Source: Treponema sp.
Lineage (GTDB): Bacteria > Spirochaetota > Spirochaetia > Treponematales > Breznakiellaceae
Direction of reading: 5' to 3'
Assembly: GCA_031270205.1 (NCBI GenBank)
Contig: JAISYA010000243.1
Location: forward strand, 1 to 32,007
DNA length: 32,007 nucleotides
In this document: in pieces, positions 17,526 to 28,362 of the stretch
How the letters are laid out: every line of letters starts with the position of its first letter
How positions within the stretch are numbered: the first letter of the stretch is position 1
Notes under the pieces: model-generated
What the model saw: only the letters and a program-made list of their open reading frames with translations
Databases searched by the model: none
Told to the model about the DNA's origin: nothing
Translations under genes and position numbers: made by a program

Positions 17526-17837
17526 ATGGCTGCTAAGGAAGGAATTCGCGTGCGATTGCGCGGTTTCGATGTTGAGTTAATCGATCAGAGCGCAAAATCG
17601 ATTGTGCAGGCGGTGCAGAAAGCGGGGGCGAGGGTTACCGGCCCCATCCCGCTTCCCACCTCCATCAACAAAGTAACGGTGCTTCGTTCGCCCCACGTGA
17701 ACAAGAAGAGCCGTGAACAGTTTGAGATGCGGACCCATAAACGGTTAATTGATATTATCAATCCCTCTTCCGAGGTGATGGATTCTTTGATGAAGCTGGA
17801 ACTCCCCGCCGGCGTGGACGTGGAGATCAAGCAATAA
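17526..17837 (+). CDS. rpsJ: 30S ribosomal protein S10
   Basis: [22 protein letters not shown]...[39 protein letters not shown]. Confidence 0.98.
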   Translation: MAAKEGIRVRLRGFDVELIDQSAKSIVQAVQKAGARVTGPIPLPTSINKVTVLRSPHVNKKSREQFEMRTHKRLIDIINPSSEVMDSLMKLELPAGVDVEIKQ

Positions 17838-17935
17838 CGTTGATTTGTTTCTGTTTCTGAGCGCAGACGGTTCCGGGGACCTCGGAATAGCGTGCGTTGA
17901 AAACGGCCGTTGGAAAGCGGTCTAGGAGTTATGCG

Positions 17936-18556
17936 ATGTTAGGGCTTTTGGCCAAAAAAGTGGGCATGACGCAGGTCTTTGATGATGGGGGCAACCTTAC
18001 GCCGGTAACGGTGATGCGGGTTGACCCGAGTATCGTCATCGCCCAAAAGACAGAGGAAAAAGACGGCTACAGGGCCGTGCTGGTCGGTGTGGACGACGCG
18101 AAGAAAAACCGGGTAACCAGGCCCTACGCCGGCCAATTCCCGGAGAATATCGCCCCCAAAAAGCGGATTCGGGAACTGCGGGACTTTGAAAAAGAAGTCG
18201 CCGTGGGGGATTCCCTGGGGGTGGAAACGCTGGAAGGTGTCCGCTATGTGGACGTTTCCGGTATTTCCAAGGGCAAAGGTTTTCAGGGCGTTATGAGACG
18301 CTACGGTTTTGGCGGCGGGCGCAAGACCCACGGTTCCAAATTTCACCGCGAGCCGGGTTCCACCGGGCAGTCAACCTATCCGGGTAAAACCTTCAAGAAC
18401 GTGAAGCTGCCGGGCCGCATGGGCCGCGAAAAAGTAACGGTTCTCAGCCTGCGGGTGGTAAAGATGGACCCTGAAAAGCAGCTCATTATGGTTCGGGGCG
18501 CTGTTCCCGGCGTCAACAAGGGCCTTGTGTTTGTCCGGGCCGCGGTAAAGAAGTAG
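17936..18556 (+). CDS. rplC: 50S ribosomal protein L3
   Basis: MLGLLAKKVGMTQVFDDGGNLTPVTV...; start at ATG 17936 after AGGAG. Confidence 0.97.
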   Translation: MLGLLAKKVGMTQVFDDGGNLTPVTVMRVDPSIVIAQKTEEKDGYRAVLVGVDDAKKNRVTRPYAGQFPENIAPKKRIRELRDFEKEVAVGDSLGVETLEGVRYVDVSGISKGKGFQGVMRRYGFGGGRKTHGSKFHREPGSTGQSTYPGKTFKNVKLPGRMGREKVTVLSLRVVKMDPEKQLIMVRGAVPGVNKGLVFVRAAVKK

Positions 18557-18567
18557 CGGGGAAAGCA

Positions 18568-19212
18568 ATGAACTGTACAGTGTATTCAAAAGACGGCAAA
18601 GAACTGCGGACCATTGAGCTGGAAGAAAGCGTTTTCGGCCTTCCGATCAACGGGGACCTGATTTGGTACGCCATCAATAATGAACTCGCCAACAAACGGC
18701 AGGGAAACGCCAGCACCAAAGACCGCGGCGAAGTCCACGGTTCCAACGCCAAGCCCTACAAGCAAAAGGGTACGGGCCGCGCCCGGCGGGGCGATAAAAA
18801 ATCCCCGGTGATGGTCGGCGGCGGCGTAGTGTTCGGGCCAAAACCGCGTGATTTTTCCTACTCCATGCCCAAGAAAGCCAAGCGCCAGGCGATTAAAACC
18901 ATTTTAAGCCTGAAAGCCCAAAGCGACACCTTAAAAATAGTCGAAGACTTTTCAATTGAATCGGGGAAGACCCGCGATCTTGCGGGCCTGCTTGGCAGCT
19001 TTAACCCCGGTACGCGGACGGTGCTTGTCCTGAAAGACGATGATCCCAAGATCAAACGGGCCGCCGCGAATATCCCCTGGCTGAGTTATCTTTCCTATAA
19101 CCGCCTGCGGGCGCACGACCTGTTCTACGGCCGGCAGGTGCTGATGCTGGAAACAGCCGCGAAAAATCTTAACGATTTTTACGGAGAAAAGGCTGAGGAG
19201 GCCGGCGAATGA
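18568..19212 (+). CDS. rplD: 50S ribosomal protein L4
   Basis: [60 protein letters not shown]. Confidence 0.97.
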   Translation: MNCTVYSKDGKELRTIELEESVFGLPINGDLIWYAINNELANKRQGNASTKDRGEVHGSNAKPYKQKGTGRARRGDKKSPVMVGGGVVFGPKPRDFSYSMPKKAKRQAIKTILSLKAQSDTLKIVEDFSIESGKTRDLAGLLGSFNPGTRTVLVLKDDDPKIKRAAANIPWLSYLSYNRLRAHDLFYGRQVLMLETAAKNLNDFYGEKAEEAGE

Positions 19213-19493
19213 TTTACGAAGACATACTGGTGGAACCGGTGCTTTCAGAAAAAGCGAACCTGCTGCGTGAACAGGGAAAGTACGTGTTCAAGGTAGATCC
19301 GGCGGCAAACAAGATTCAGATTAAAGAAGCGGTACGCCGCCTCTTCAATGTGCATCCCATTGCCTGTACGGTGATGGTGGTGGGCGGCAAGCCCAAACGG
19401 CAGCGGAACCGCGCGGGTTATACCTCGACCTGGAAAAAAGCCATTGTACGGCTTCCCAAGGACGAGAAGATCGGCATCTTTGAGGGCGTGTAG
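19209..19493 (+). CDS. rplW: 50S ribosomal protein L23
   Basis: [40 protein letters not shown]; start overlaps rplD stop. Confidence 0.97.
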   Translation: MIYEDILVEPVLSEKANLLREQGKYVFKVDPAANKIQIKEAVRRLFNVHPIACTVMVVGGKPKRQRNRAGYTSTWKKAIVRLPKDEKIGIFEGV

Positions 19494-19501
19494 GGGAAAT
19501 C

Positions 19502-20332
19502 ATGGGGATAAAAACATATAAACCGATTACCGCGGGGATGCGGCAATGGACCAGCCTGGATTACTCGGAGCTTAGCAAAGGGGTAAAGCCGGAGAAATCC
19601 CTGGTTTCGGGCCGGCCCGAAAAAGCCGGACGCGATTCTAACGGCAGGATCAGCGTGTGGCACAAGGGCGGCGGACACAAACGCCGCTACCGGGATATCG
19701 ACTTTAAGCGTGACAAGATCGGCGTTCCCGGCAAAGTCGCTACCATTGAGTACGATCCCAACCGGAGCGCAAATATCGCCCTTGTTCACTACGTTGACGG
19801 CGAAAAGCGTTACATTATCGCCCCCAGGGGCCTTAAAGTCGGCGCCGCCGTTATGAGCGGTCCCAACGCGCCCATTGAGGCGGGTAACGCGCTGCCCCTG
19901 GAAAATATTCCCCTGGGCTTTACGGTGCATAACATCGAGCTTACCCTGGGAAAGGGCGGGCAGATGGTGCGTTCCGCCGGCGGCGGGGCGCTGATTGCCG
20001 CCAAAGAAGGGGACTACGTTACCGTCAAGCTGCCTTCAGGCGAAATGCGCATGGTGTTCAAAAAGTGCCGCGCCACCATCGGCACGGTGGGCAATGAGGA
20101 TCACATGAACGTGACCCTGGGTAAAGCCGGCCGCAAGCGCTGGCTGGGTATCCGTCCCACCGTGCGCGGTATGGTTATGAACCCCGTGGATCATCCCCAT
20201 GGCGGCGGTGAGGGCAAGAGCAAGGGCATTCACCCGGTTACCCCCTGGGGACAGCCTACCAAGGGCTTCAAGACCCGGAGCAAGCACAAACCTTCCTCGC
20301 GGTTTATTGTCAGCCGCGGCAGGAAGAAGTAG
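19502..20332 (+). CDS. rplB: 50S ribosomal protein L2
   Basis: [13 protein letters not shown]...[17 protein letters not shown]...[19 protein letters not shown]. Confidence 0.98.
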   Translation: MGIKTYKPITAGMRQWTSLDYSELSKGVKPEKSLVSGRPEKAGRDSNGRISVWHKGGGHKRRYRDIDFKRDKIGVPGKVATIEYDPNRSANIALVHYVDGEKRYIIAPRGLKVGAAVMSGPNAPIEAGNALPLENIPLGFTVHNIELTLGKGGQMVRSAGGGALIAAKEGDYVTVKLPSGEMRMVFKKCRATIGTVGNEDHMNVTLGKAGRKRWLGIRPTVRGMVMNPVDHPHGGGEGKSKGIHPVTPWGQPTKGFKTRSKHKPSSRFIVSRGRKK

Positions 20333-20341
20333 GAGATACGG

Positions 20342-20623
20342 ATGTCAAGGTCCATTAAGAAAGGGCCCTTCATTGAGAAGAGCCTGTATAAAAAGGTGCT
20401 GGAGTTGAGCAAGTCCGGGGAGCGGAGGATGATCAAAACCTATTCCCGGTGTTCTACCATCATTCCCGAAATGGTGGGTGGGACTATCTCCGTCTATAAC
20501 GGCAAAACCTGGATTCCCGTGTATATCACGGAGAACCTTGTCGGTCACAAGCTTGGCGAGTTTTCCCCCACCCGGATATTCCGGGGGCATGCCGGCTCGG
20601 ACAAGAAAGCCGCCTCGAAATAA
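20342..20623 (+). CDS. rpsS: 30S ribosomal protein S19
   Basis: [19 protein letters not shown]...[22 protein letters not shown]. Confidence 0.98.
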   Translation: MSRSIKKGPFIEKSLYKKVLELSKSGERRMIKTYSRCSTIIPEMVGGTISVYNGKTWIPVYITENLVGHKLGEFSPTRIFRGHAGSDKKAASK

Positions 20624-20635
20624 GCAGGTAGATGT

Positions 20636-21040
20636 ATGGAAACGAAGTACGGTTACAGGGCGGTCAGCAAATACCTCATCGCTTCTCCCTTCAAGATCCG
20701 GCCTGTGGCGGACCTTATCCGCCGCAAGCCCTATCCCGAGGCGATTTCCCTTCTGGAAAACATGCCTCACAAGGGGGCGCGGCTTATCCGCAAGACGGTA
20801 AAGTCCGCCGCTTCCAACGCCCTCAGCGGCAACAAGCAGCTTGACGAGGGCATGCTCTATGTGCGGGATATATTTGTTGACGAGGGGCCCCGGCTCAAGC
20901 GGGTATGGTTCCGCGCCAGAGGACGGGCGGATATGCTTTTGAAAAGGATGTGCCACATCACCGTGGTAGTCGATGAAACCGTAAATTCCGGCAATAAGAC
21001 CGGTTCCGGCAAGGTTGCTGCCAAGAAGGCGGAGAAATAA
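20636..21040 (+). CDS. rplV: 50S ribosomal protein L22
   Basis: [56 protein letters not shown]. Confidence 0.96.
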   Translation: METKYGYRAVSKYLIASPFKIRPVADLIRRKPYPEAISLLENMPHKGARLIRKTVKSAASNALSGNKQLDEGMLYVRDIFVDEGPRLKRVWFRARGRADMLLKRMCHITVVVDETVNSGNKTGSGKVAAKKAEK

Positions 21041-21747
21041 TGGGACAGAAAGTAAACCCGATAGGGCTGCGGGTCGGTATTAACAAAAACTGGGGTTCCC
21101 GGTGGTATGTTGATCCTAGAGAATACGCCAACACCCTTCATGAAGACCTGAAACTTCGCAAGCTCATCATGGATATGCCCGAAACCAGGGGCGCCGACAT
21201 TGCCGAACTTGAGATCATCAGGCATCCACAGCGGATCACGATCACGATTCATACCGCCCGGCCCGGTGTTATCATCGGGGTCAAGGGCGCCAATATCGAA
21301 AAGATCGGTTCCGGCCTGCAAAAGATCGTCAGCAAGAAGATACAGATCAAGATTAAAGAAGTGCGGAACGCCGACAACAGCGCCCAGATCATCGCCCAGA
21401 ACATCGCCCGGCAGCTTTTGGCCCGGTCCAGTTTCAGGCGGACCATGAGGCAGGCCATTACCAACGCGATCAAGAAGGGCAACGCCCAGGGCGTCAAGGT
21501 CCGGCTTTCGGGACGGCTCGGCGGCGCGGAAATGTCCCGTACTGAAGAGGCCAAAGAAGGGCGGATTCCCCTGCACACCCTGAGGGCGGACATTGACTAC
21601 GGTTTCGCGGAAGCCCACACCACCTTCGGCTCCATCGGGGTAAAGGTTTGGGTGTACAACGGCATGAAGTTCGGCAGGGAACAGAAGGAAGACGCCGGCG
21701 CGCTGGTCCGCAAGCGGCGGGAACGGGCGCCCGCGAGGAGTAATTAG
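21040..21747 (+). CDS. rpsC: 30S ribosomal protein S3
   Basis: [25 protein letters not shown]...KH domain [13 protein letters not shown]. Confidence 0.98.
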   Translation: MGQKVNPIGLRVGINKNWGSRWYVDPREYANTLHEDLKLRKLIMDMPETRGADIAELEIIRHPQRITITIHTARPGVIIGVKGANIEKIGSGLQKIVSKKIQIKIKEVRNADNSAQIIAQNIARQLLARSSFRRTMRQAITNAIKKGNAQGVKVRLSGRLGGAEMSRTEEAKEGRIPLHTLRADIDYGFAEAHTTFGSIGVKVWVYNGMKFGREQKEDAGALVRKRRERAPARSN

Positions 21748-21749
21748 TT

Positions 21750-22178
21750 ATGCTGAGTCCGAAACGTGTAAGGCGCCGCAAAGTGCAGCGGGGCAATATG
21801 CCTGGAAACGCCACTCGCTGCAACACCGTGGTGTTCGGTGATTATGCCCTGGTTGCGATGGACCGGATGTGGATCACCAACCGGCAGATAGAGGCGGCCC
21901 GTATCGCCCTGAACCGTCATATAAAGCGCGGCGGGAAGATATGGATTCGCATTTTCCCCGACAAGCCCTATTCCAAGAAGCCCGCGGAAACCCGCATGGG
22001 CAAGGGAAAAGGCGCCCCCGAATACTGGGTGGCGGTGGTAAAGCCGGGGACCGTTATGTTTGAATTGGGCGGCGGTATCGACCGGACACTCGCCGAAGAG
22101 GCGATGGTGCTGGCGGGAGCCAAACTTCCCATCAAAACAAAATTTGTTGCCCGTTCCGACATGGAAATCGGGGCTTAG
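21750..22178 (+). CDS. rplP: 50S ribosomal protein L16
   Basis: [88 protein letters not shown]. Confidence 0.98.
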   Translation: MLSPKRVRRRKVQRGNMPGNATRCNTVVFGDYALVAMDRMWITNRQIEAARIALNRHIKRGGKIWIRIFPDKPYSKKPAETRMGKGKGAPEYWVAVVKPGTVMFELGGGIDRTLAEEAMVLAGAKLPIKTKFVARSDMEIGA

Positions 22179-22190
22179 GCAGGCGCGGTG

Positions 22191-22424
22191 ATGAAAAATT
22201 CATTCAAGAACCTTTCCTTTCCGGAACTCAAGGCCAAACGGGACGAGTTGAAAAAGAAGTACATGGAATTCCGCTTCCAGGTAGTCATCGGCCATGTGGA
22301 TAATCCTCTGCAAAAGCGCACAATGCGCCGGCAGATCGCCCGGCTCAACACCCTTATTCACGCGCAGGAAATTGCGGACAGGAAGCAGGCGGACACAGCC
22401 GCGGCAGCGGCGGAGGCTAAGTAA
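22191..22424 (+). CDS. rpmC: 50S ribosomal protein L29
   Basis: [30 protein letters not shown]...[15 protein letters not shown]. Confidence 0.93.
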   Translation: MKNSFKNLSFPELKAKRDELKKKYMEFRFQVVIGHVDNPLQKRTMRRQIARLNTLIHAQEIADRKQADTAAAAAEAK

Positions 22425-22696
22425 TGGCAGAGCAGGCAGTTAAGGCAAAAAGCGGGAAAAAAGAGTTTGTGGGAATCGTGAAGAGCGACAAAATGGACAA
22501 AACCATTGTGGTCTCCATTGAAACCCTCGCCCTGCATCCGCTGTACAAGAAATATGTCAAGCGGGTCAAAAAGGTGAAAGCCCATGACGAGACCAATGAC
22601 GCGAAGACCGGCGACCGGGTCCGTGTGATCGAGTGCCGGCCCATCAGCAAAGAAAAATGCTGGAAACTCGTGGAGATCCTCGATCGCGCCAAATAA
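22424..22696 (+). CDS. rpsQ: 30S ribosomal protein S17
   Basis: [75 protein letters not shown]. Confidence 0.97.
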   Translation: MAEQAVKAKSGKKEFVGIVKSDKMDKTIVVSIETLALHPLYKKYVKRVKKVKAHDETNDAKTGDRVRVIECRPISKEKCWKLVEILDRAK

Positions 22697-22711
22697 GGGG
22701 AATTAGGGAAA

Positions 22712-23083
22712 ATGATACAAGTGGAAACCTTCCTGAATGTGGCGGACAATTCAGGAGCCAAAACCGTGCAGTGTATCAAAGTGCTGGGCGGCAGCCGCCG
22801 CAGATATGCGGGGATTGGCGATATTATCGTGGTTGCGGTAAAAACCGCCCTGCCCACATCGACAATCAAAAAGGGCACGGTGGAAAAAGCGGTGGTGGTG
22901 CGTACCCATAAGGAATACCGCCGCCCCGACGGCACTTATATACGCTTTGATGACAACGCCTGCGTCATTATAGACGGCGCGTTGAATCCCAAGGGAAAAC
23001 GTATCTTCGGGCCGGTAGCCCGGGAACTACGGGAAAAGGGCGCTTTTATGAAGATCGTGTCCCTCGCCCCTGAGGTTCTTTAG
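22712..23083 (+). CDS. rplN: 50S ribosomal protein L14
   Basis: [44 protein letters not shown]. Confidence 0.98.
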   Translation: MIQVETFLNVADNSGAKTVQCIKVLGGSRRRYAGIGDIIVVAVKTALPTSTIKKGTVEKAVVVRTHKEYRRPDGTYIRFDDNACVIIDGALNPKGKRIFGPVARELREKGAFMKIVSLAPEVL

Positions 23084-23094
23084 GAGAAATAAAG

Positions 23095-23418
23095 ATGGCT
23101 GAAGCAGCGCATAAATTCAAACTGAAGAAAGAAGATACTGTCGAGATCATCGCCGGCAAAGACAAGGGCAAGCGGGGGAGGATTCTCAAGATACTCCGCG
23201 ACAAGGACCGGCTGCTTGTCGAGGGTGCGAATATTGTCAAAAAGGCGCAGAAGCGCCGGAACCAACAGGACCGGGGCGGTATTGCCGAGATTGAGGCGGC
23301 GATTCACAGTTCCAACGTGATGATCGTCTGTAAAAAATGCGGCCCCACCCGGATCGGCTATAAGCAGGAAGGGACCGCTAAAATCAGGATCTGTAAAAAA
23401 TGCAGGGAGGCGCTGTAA
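23095..23418 (+). CDS. rplX: 50S ribosomal protein L24
   Basis: [26 protein letters not shown]...VEGANIVKK...[18 protein letters not shown]. Confidence 0.96.
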   Translation: MAEAAHKFKLKKEDTVEIIAGKDKGKRGRILKILRDKDRLLVEGANIVKKAQKRRNQQDRGGIAEIEAAIHSSNVMIVCKKCGPTRIGYKQEGTAKIRICKKCREAL

Positions 23419-23969
23419 TGAGTAACTATGTGCCCCGGCTCAAGAAGATTTACAATGAACAAATCGCTCCGGAGTTGTTTAAGGAGTTCAGCTACAAGTC
23501 GCCCATGCAAACACCCCGGCTGGAAAAAATCGTGGTAAGCATGGGCGTAGGGGAGGCCCTGCAAAATAAAAAGCTGCTCGACGCGGCCATTGATACCCTT
23601 ACCCAGATCACCGGGCAGAAAGCGGTAAAGACCAAGGCCCGCAAGAGTATAGCGAATTTCAAGATCCGCGAAGGCCAGGAAATCGGCGCCAAAGTTACCC
23701 TGAGGGGGGCGATGATGTACGAGTTTCTTGATCGGCTGGTGAATGTGGCCCTTCCCCGTGTCAAGGACTTCAGGGGCGTCGGCCAGAACGCATTTGACGG
23801 TCACGGGGACTATTCCCTGGGCATTCAGGAACAGATCATTTTTCCGGAGATTGATTTTGATAAAATCGAAAAGGTGGCCGGATTGAACATCGTCATTGTG
23901 ACGACGGCAAAGACCGACGCGGAGGCGAAGGCCTTTCTTAGCAAATTCGGCATGCCCTTCAGGAAATAA
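23418..23969 (+). CDS. rplE: 50S ribosomal protein L5
   Basis: ATG overlaps rpl[51 protein letters not shown]. Confidence 0.97.
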   Translation: MSNYVPRLKKIYNEQIAPELFKEFSYKSPMQTPRLEKIVVSMGVGEALQNKKLLDAAIDTLTQITGQKAVKTKARKSIANFKIREGQEIGAKVTLRGAMMYEFLDRLVNVALPRVKDFRGVGQNAFDGHGDYSLGIQEQIIFPEIDFDKIEKVAGLNIVIVTTAKTDAEAKAFLSKFGMPFRK

Positions 23970-23982
23970 GGGAGGAGATTGC

Positions 23983-24168
23983 ATGGCAAGAAAAGCGATG
24001 ATTATCAAGGCGCTGCGGACGCCTAAATATAAAACGAGGAAGGTTAACCGCTGCCGGATCTGCGGACGGCCAAGGGGCTATCTGCGGAAATATGAAATGT
24101 GCCGTCTTTGTTTCCGCAAATTTGCGAGCGAAGGGCTTATTCCCGGCGTAACCAAATCGAGCTGGTAG
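23983..24168 (+). CDS. rpsN: 30S ribosomal protein S14, zinc-binding (type Z)
   Basis: 61 aa with [25 protein letters not shown] CxxC pairs. Confidence 0.97.
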   Translation: MARKAMIIKALRTPKYKTRKVNRCRICGRPRGYLRKYEMCRLCFRKFASEGLIPGVTKSSW

Positions 24169-24177
24169 GAGAACAGG

Positions 24178-24576
24178 ATGAGCGTATCTGATCCCGTTGC
24201 GGACATGCTGACTAAAATCCGGAACGCCGGAATGGCAAAGCATGAAAAGGTTGATATCCCCACCTCCAAACTGAAACTTGAGATTGTCAAGATCCTGAAG
24301 ACCGAAGGGTATATCAAAAATTTTAAGAAGACGAACCAGGAGGGCGGAAGCGTGATCCGGGTTTTCCTTAAATACGATGATGCAACCGCCCCGATTATTC
24401 ACGGCATTGAAAAGGTGTCGAAACCTGGCCGTCGTGTGTACATGGGCTATAAAAATATGCCGAGAGTTTTTAACGGCTACGGAACCCTGATCGTTTCCAC
24501 GTCTCAGGGGGTAACTACCGGGAAAAAAGCGGCCGACAAACAAGTCGGCGGCGAAATCATCTGTACCGTGTGGTAA
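24178..24576 (+). CDS. rpsH: 30S ribosomal protein S8
   Basis: [41 protein letters not shown]...[17 protein letters not shown]. Confidence 0.98.
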   Translation: MSVSDPVADMLTKIRNAGMAKHEKVDIPTSKLKLEIVKILKTEGYIKNFKKTNQEGGSVIRVFLKYDDATAPIIHGIEKVSKPGRRVYMGYKNMPRVFNGYGTLIVSTSQGVTTGKKAADKQVGGEIICTVW

Positions 24577-24586
24577 GAGGGAAAAC

Positions 24587-25126
24587 ATGTCGCGTATCGG
24601 AAAAATACCGGTTAAAATTCCTAAGGAAGTCAAAGTTACCTTCGTAAACGGGGTAATGGCCGTAGAAGGCCCCAAAGGAAAATTAACCCAGAAGTACCAC
24701 CCGGTCATCAGTTTTGAGGACAAGGGAGAGGAAATAGTTGTCAGCCGGGCCAACGAAGAAAAGCAGACCAAGGCTTTCCACGGCCTGTACCGGAACCTCC
24801 TCAACAACATGGTGACGGGGGTTTCAACCGGCTTTACGAAGTCGCTGATCATCACCGGCGTCGGTTACCGCGCCGAGGTGCAGGGAAAGATTCTCTCCAT
24901 GAGCCTTGGCTATTCTACCGACATTTTTGTGGGCATCCCCGATGACCTTTCGGTAAGCGCCGACGCCGGCGGCAAGGTTACGGTGAGCGGCATCGACAAG
25001 CAGCGGGTAGGGGAATTCGCTTCCCAGGTCCGCAAGCTCAGGCTCCCCGAACCGTACAAAGGCAAGGGCATCCGTTATGAGGATGAAAAAATCAGAAGGA
25101 AAGTCGGAAAATCCGGCGTTAAATAG
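24587..25126 (+). CDS. rplF: 50S ribosomal protein L6
   Basis: [19 protein letters not shown]...[24 protein letters not shown]. Confidence 0.98.
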   Translation: MSRIGKIPVKIPKEVKVTFVNGVMAVEGPKGKLTQKYHPVISFEDKGEEIVVSRANEEKQTKAFHGLYRNLLNNMVTGVSTGFTKSLIITGVGYRAEVQGKILSMSLGYSTDIFVGIPDDLSVSADAGGKVTVSGIDKQRVGEFASQVRKLRLPEPYKGKGIRYEDEKIRRKVGKSGVK

Positions 25127-25135
25127 GGTGTGACT

Positions 25136-25498
25136 ATGCTGCGAAAGATGCTTGAAAAAGACAGGAAACGGCTTAAAAGAAAGGTTCATGTTCGCAAGCG
25201 GATATCCGGTACGGCGGAGCGGCCCCGGATGACCGTTACGCGAAGCAACCGCAGAATCTCGATTCAGATCATCGACGATTCTAAAGGGCATACCCTGGCG
25301 TCCGCTTCCACGCTGGAAAAGGATCTCAGGAATATCAAGGCGGATCTTGAAGGCGCCGGCCAGCTTGGCGAAATAATGGGCAAGCGGCTCATTGAAAAGA
25401 ATATTACGTCCGTGGTTTTTGATCGGAACGGATATTTGTATCACGGTTTGATAAAGGCTTTGGCCGACGGAACCCGGAAAGCCGGGGTTCAGTTCTAG
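25136..25498 (+). CDS. rplR: 50S ribosomal protein L18
   Basis: [49 protein letters not shown] 25136 (or upstream GTG 25130). Stop TAG lies within repeat copy 1. Confidence 0.96.
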   Translation: MLRKMLEKDRKRLKRKVHVRKRISGTAERPRMTVTRSNRRISIQIIDDSKGHTLASASTLEKDLRNIKADLEGAGQLGEIMGKRLIEKNITSVVFDRNGYLYHGLIKALADGTRKAGVQF

Positions 25499-25658
25499 CA
25501 GCCTGTTGTGCGGTGGATTTTTTTGCGGTCTTTCAGGAAAAACGCAAAGAAATCCCCGGTTAATGGACTGCTTGCCGCTAAAGCAGCTTAGCAGTTTGTA
25601 AGGTAAAAAATCGTCTGAGGGCGATTTTTGGAGGTTATAATGCGCGGAGCGCAACAAA
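25495..25658 (+). repeat. Structured interspersed repeat, copy 1 (between rplR and rpsE)
   Basis: CTAGCAGCCTGT...GTGGATTTTTTT...TTTCAGGAAA...CTGCTTGC...GCTAAAGCAGC...GCAGTTTG...AAAAAATCG...GGCGATTTTTGG...TAATGCGCGgAGCGCAACAAA, collinear with copy 2. Confidence 0.88.
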
Positions 25659-26317
25659 CTCCCGGGGGCGGAATGGAAAACGCAGAGCAGACAGAAGTCG
25701 CGGTTAACGGTGTTAATGAAGCCAACGCGGGCAGCGGGGCTAACGCGGGCGGCGCTGCCGGTCACGCTGAAGGAAGAGGCCGGGGAGACGGCCGCCGGGG
25801 CAGGGATCGCGGACGCGACCGTGACCGGGACTCCGGGGAAAAAGAATTTGTCGAAAAGCTGGTAAAGCTCAACCGCACAGCCAAGGTCGTTAAGGGCGGC
25901 AGGCGTTTTTCTTTTTCGGCCCTTACCGTAATCGGTGATCGGAAAGGCAGTGTGGGCTACGGCTTCGGTAAAGCCAACGATGTTTCCGAGGCAATCCGCA
26001 AGAGCATCGACAAGGCAAAGCGCAATATGGTGAAACTGCCGGTGAAGAACGGCACCATTCCCCATGAGGTAACCGGCCTTTTCAAGGCTTCGCGGGTACT
26101 GCTCAAGCCGGCCTGTTCGGGAACCGGCATCATCGCGGGAGGCCCGGTGCGGGCGATCATGGAAGCCGGGGGCGTTACCGACGTGCTGTCCAAGTCCATC
26201 GGCGCGTCAAGTCAGTACAATGTGGTCAAGGCGGCCTTCGATTGCATCAGCAAGCTGATGGACGCCAAGGCCATAGCGCAAAACCGGGGCAAGTCCCTGA
26301 ATGAACTGTGGGGTTAA
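25640..26317 (+). CDS. rpsE: 30S ribosomal protein S5 with low-complexity basic N-terminal extension
   Basis: [50 protein letters not shown]; candidate starts ATG 25640 (SD GGAGG, inside the repeat) or ATG 25673. Confidence 0.95.
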   Translation: MRGAQQTPGGGMENAEQTEVAVNGVNEANAGSGANAGGAAGHAEGRGRGDGRRGRDRGRDRDRDSGEKEFVEKLVKLNRTAKVVKGGRRFSFSALTVIGDRKGSVGYGFGKANDVSEAIRKSIDKAKRNMVKLPVKNGTIPHEVTGLFKASRVLLKPACSGTGIIAGGPVRAIMEAGGVTDVLSKSIGASSQYNVVKAAFDCISKLMDAKAIAQNRGKSLNELWG

Positions 26318-26318
26318 C

Positions 26319-26507
26319 ATGGCGAAAATAAGAATCCGCCTCGTAAGAAGCACAATAGGCGTCCTTCCCAAACAGCGCGCCACAGTTCGTTCGCTGGGCC
26401 TGCGCAAAATCGGCTCAAGCGCGGAGCAGGAAGCAAGCCCGGCGATTTTGGGAATGGTAAAAGCGGTATCCCACCTGGTATCGGTGGAGGAGGTTTCAAA
26501 CTCCTAA
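26319..26507 (+). CDS. rpmD: 50S ribosomal protein L30
   Basis: MAKIRIRLVRSTIGVLPKQRATVRSLGLRKIGSSAEQEASPAILGMVKAVSHLVSVEEV. Confidence 0.95.
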   Translation: MAKIRIRLVRSTIGVLPKQRATVRSLGLRKIGSSAEQEASPAILGMVKAVSHLVSVEEVSNS

Positions 26508-26538
26508 GGGAGTTTGAGCGTGGTTTTCTTGCGAAAAC
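26496..26538 (+). other. Two consecutive hairpins between rpmD and rplO, first with the rpmD stop codon in its loop
   Basis: TCAAACTCC-TAAG-GGAGTTTGA (26496-26517) and GTTTTC-TTGC-GAAAAC (26523-26538). Confidence 0.8.
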
Positions 26539-26553
26539 TACAAGGAGAGATGA

Positions 26554-27024
26554 ATGCACGATTTTAACCTGCACGCCCCCGCCGGCGCCAACAAGCGGAA
26601 GCGGATATTGGGCCGTGGACAGGGCTCCGGCCGGGGTACAACTGCCGGCAAAGGGAACAAGGGACAGCAGTCCCGTTCCGGGGGCAAGACATACATCGGT
26701 TTTGAAGGCGGGCAGATGCCCCTGTACCGGCGGCTTGCCCGCCGGGGTTTTTCCAATTACCCCTTCAAAAAGGAGTGGCAGATCGTCAACCTCGGCGAAA
26801 TTGAGAAGCGGTATGAGGCCTCCGAAACGGTAGACCCCGCTTCCCTTTTTAAGAAGGGACTCATCAAGGGTTCCGCGCCGGTGAAGGTCCTTGGAAACGG
26901 AGAGTTGACCAAGAAACTCAGCTTTAGGGTTGCCGCGGTTTCGGCCCCGGCAAAAGAGAAGATCGAAAAAGCCGGCGGCGACATAACAGTCAGCGAAGCG
27001 GCGAAAAAAGCGGACGGGAAATAA
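26554..27024 (+). CDS. rplO: 50S ribosomal protein L15
   Basis: MHDFNLHAPAGANKRKRILGRGQGSGRGTTAGKGNKGQQSRSGGKTYIGFEGGQMPLYRRLARRGFSN. Confidence 0.97.
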   Translation: MHDFNLHAPAGANKRKRILGRGQGSGRGTTAGKGNKGQQSRSGGKTYIGFEGGQMPLYRRLARRGFSNYPFKKEWQIVNLGEIEKRYEASETVDPASLFKKGLIKGSAPVKVLGNGELTKKLSFRVAAVSAPAKEKIEKAGGDITVSEAAKKADGK

Positions 27025-27027
27025 TCA

Positions 27028-28356
27028 ATGGCTAATCCCTTAATCGGCATTTTCAGAGTAAAGGAGCTCAGGGAGCGCATCCTGTTTACCGCCGCTATGC
27101 TGGTGGTGTTCAGAATCGGCGCGGTGTTGCCCATACCGGGAATCAATGTCCGGGAACTTTCAGCCTACTTCCTTTCCCAGGCAAATTCGGGAAATCCCAT
27201 CGTTGACTACCTGGACTTCTTTGCCGGCGGCGCTTTCTCGAATTTTTCGGTGTTCATGCTGGGGATCATGCCTTATATCTCCATGTCGATTATTATGCAG
27301 CTTTTGCTTATCGTGTTTCCCAGCCTCAAGAAGATATCCCAGGAAGAGGGGGGCCGCAAGAAGATACAGGCATGGCAGCGCTACGGAACCGTGGCGGTCT
27401 GCCTTATCCAGTCTTTTGCCGTTACGCAGTACGCCCAGAGCATCTCCCGTAGCGTGGAGAATCTGCTCAGTATCGGCATTGTTCCCTTTACGCTTATCGC
27501 CATGCTTACCGTCACCACCGGAACCATGTTTCTCATGTGGATAGGCGAGCAGATCACCAGGCGGGGAATTGGCAACGGCATTTCCCTTTTGATCTTTGCC
27601 GGTATCGTAGCCAGGCTGCCCCAGGCGGTGTGGGAACTGGTGGGCAGGGTGCGGAGCGGCGATCTTAACCTGGTTTTTGTGATAGTGGTCTTTGTGATGT
27701 TTGTGGCGGTAGTCGCCCTGGTTGTGTTTGAACAGCAGGGACAGCGGAAGATACCGGTGAATTACGCCAAGCGGGTAGTGGGAAGGAAGATGTATGGGGC
27801 GCAGAATACCTACATCCCCTTCAAAATCAACCCTTCGGGCGTTATTCCGGTTATCTTTGCCTCATCTATACTCACTTTCCCCCTGCAGATCGCTACCACT
27901 GTCGGCGGCAACGTTGCCTGGCTTGCCAGAGTGGCGCAGGTGCTAAGTCCCCAGAGAACCCTCTACAACGTACTCTACATTTTATTGATAATCTTCTTCG
28001 CCTATTTCTACACCCAGGTGAGCCTTAACCCCATAGAAATCGCGAAGCAGATTAGGGAAAACGGCGGCTCCATTCCGGGGATCAGGACCGAGCGGATTGA
28101 GGAATACCTCACCAGGATTTTGAACCGCATTGTACTGCCCGGCTCACTGTATTTGGCGTTAATCGCGGTCATTCCGACTTTTATTCAGTGGGCCTTTAAC
28201 TTTCCTTCGTCAATTTCATACCTTATGGGCGGTACCAGCCTCCTCATCCTGGTAGGCGTTGACCTGGATACCATGAGTCAGGTCGAGGGGCTGCTGAAAA
28301 TGCACCATCATTCGGGCCTGACCAAAAAGGGGCGGCTGAGAGGCCGCAATTTATAA
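27028..28356 (+). CDS. secY: Protein translocase subunit SecY
   Basis: RILFTAAMLVVFRIGAVLPIPGIN...LGIMPYISMSIIMQLL...GNGISLLIFAGIVARLP; multi-TM. Confidence 0.98.
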   Translation: MANPLIGIFRVKELRERILFTAAMLVVFRIGAVLPIPGINVRELSAYFLSQANSGNPIVDYLDFFAGGAFSNFSVFMLGIMPYISMSIIMQLLLIVFPSLKKISQEEGGRKKIQAWQRYGTVAVCLIQSFAVTQYAQSISRSVENLLSIGIVPFTLIAMLTVTTGTMFLMWIGEQITRRGIGNGISLLIFAGIVARLPQAVWELVGRVRSGDLNLVFVIVVFVMFVAVVALVVFEQQGQRKIPVNYAKRVVGRKMYGAQNTYIPFKINPSGVIPVIFASSILTFPLQIATTVGGNVAWLARVAQVLSPQRTLYNVLYILLIIFFAYFYTQVSLNPIEIAKQIRENGGSIPGIRTERIEEYLTRILNRIVLPGSLYLALIAVIPTFIQWAFNFPSSISYLMGGTSLLILVGVDLDTMSQVEGLLKMHHHSGLTKKGRLRGRNL

Positions 28357-28362
28357 TAGTGA

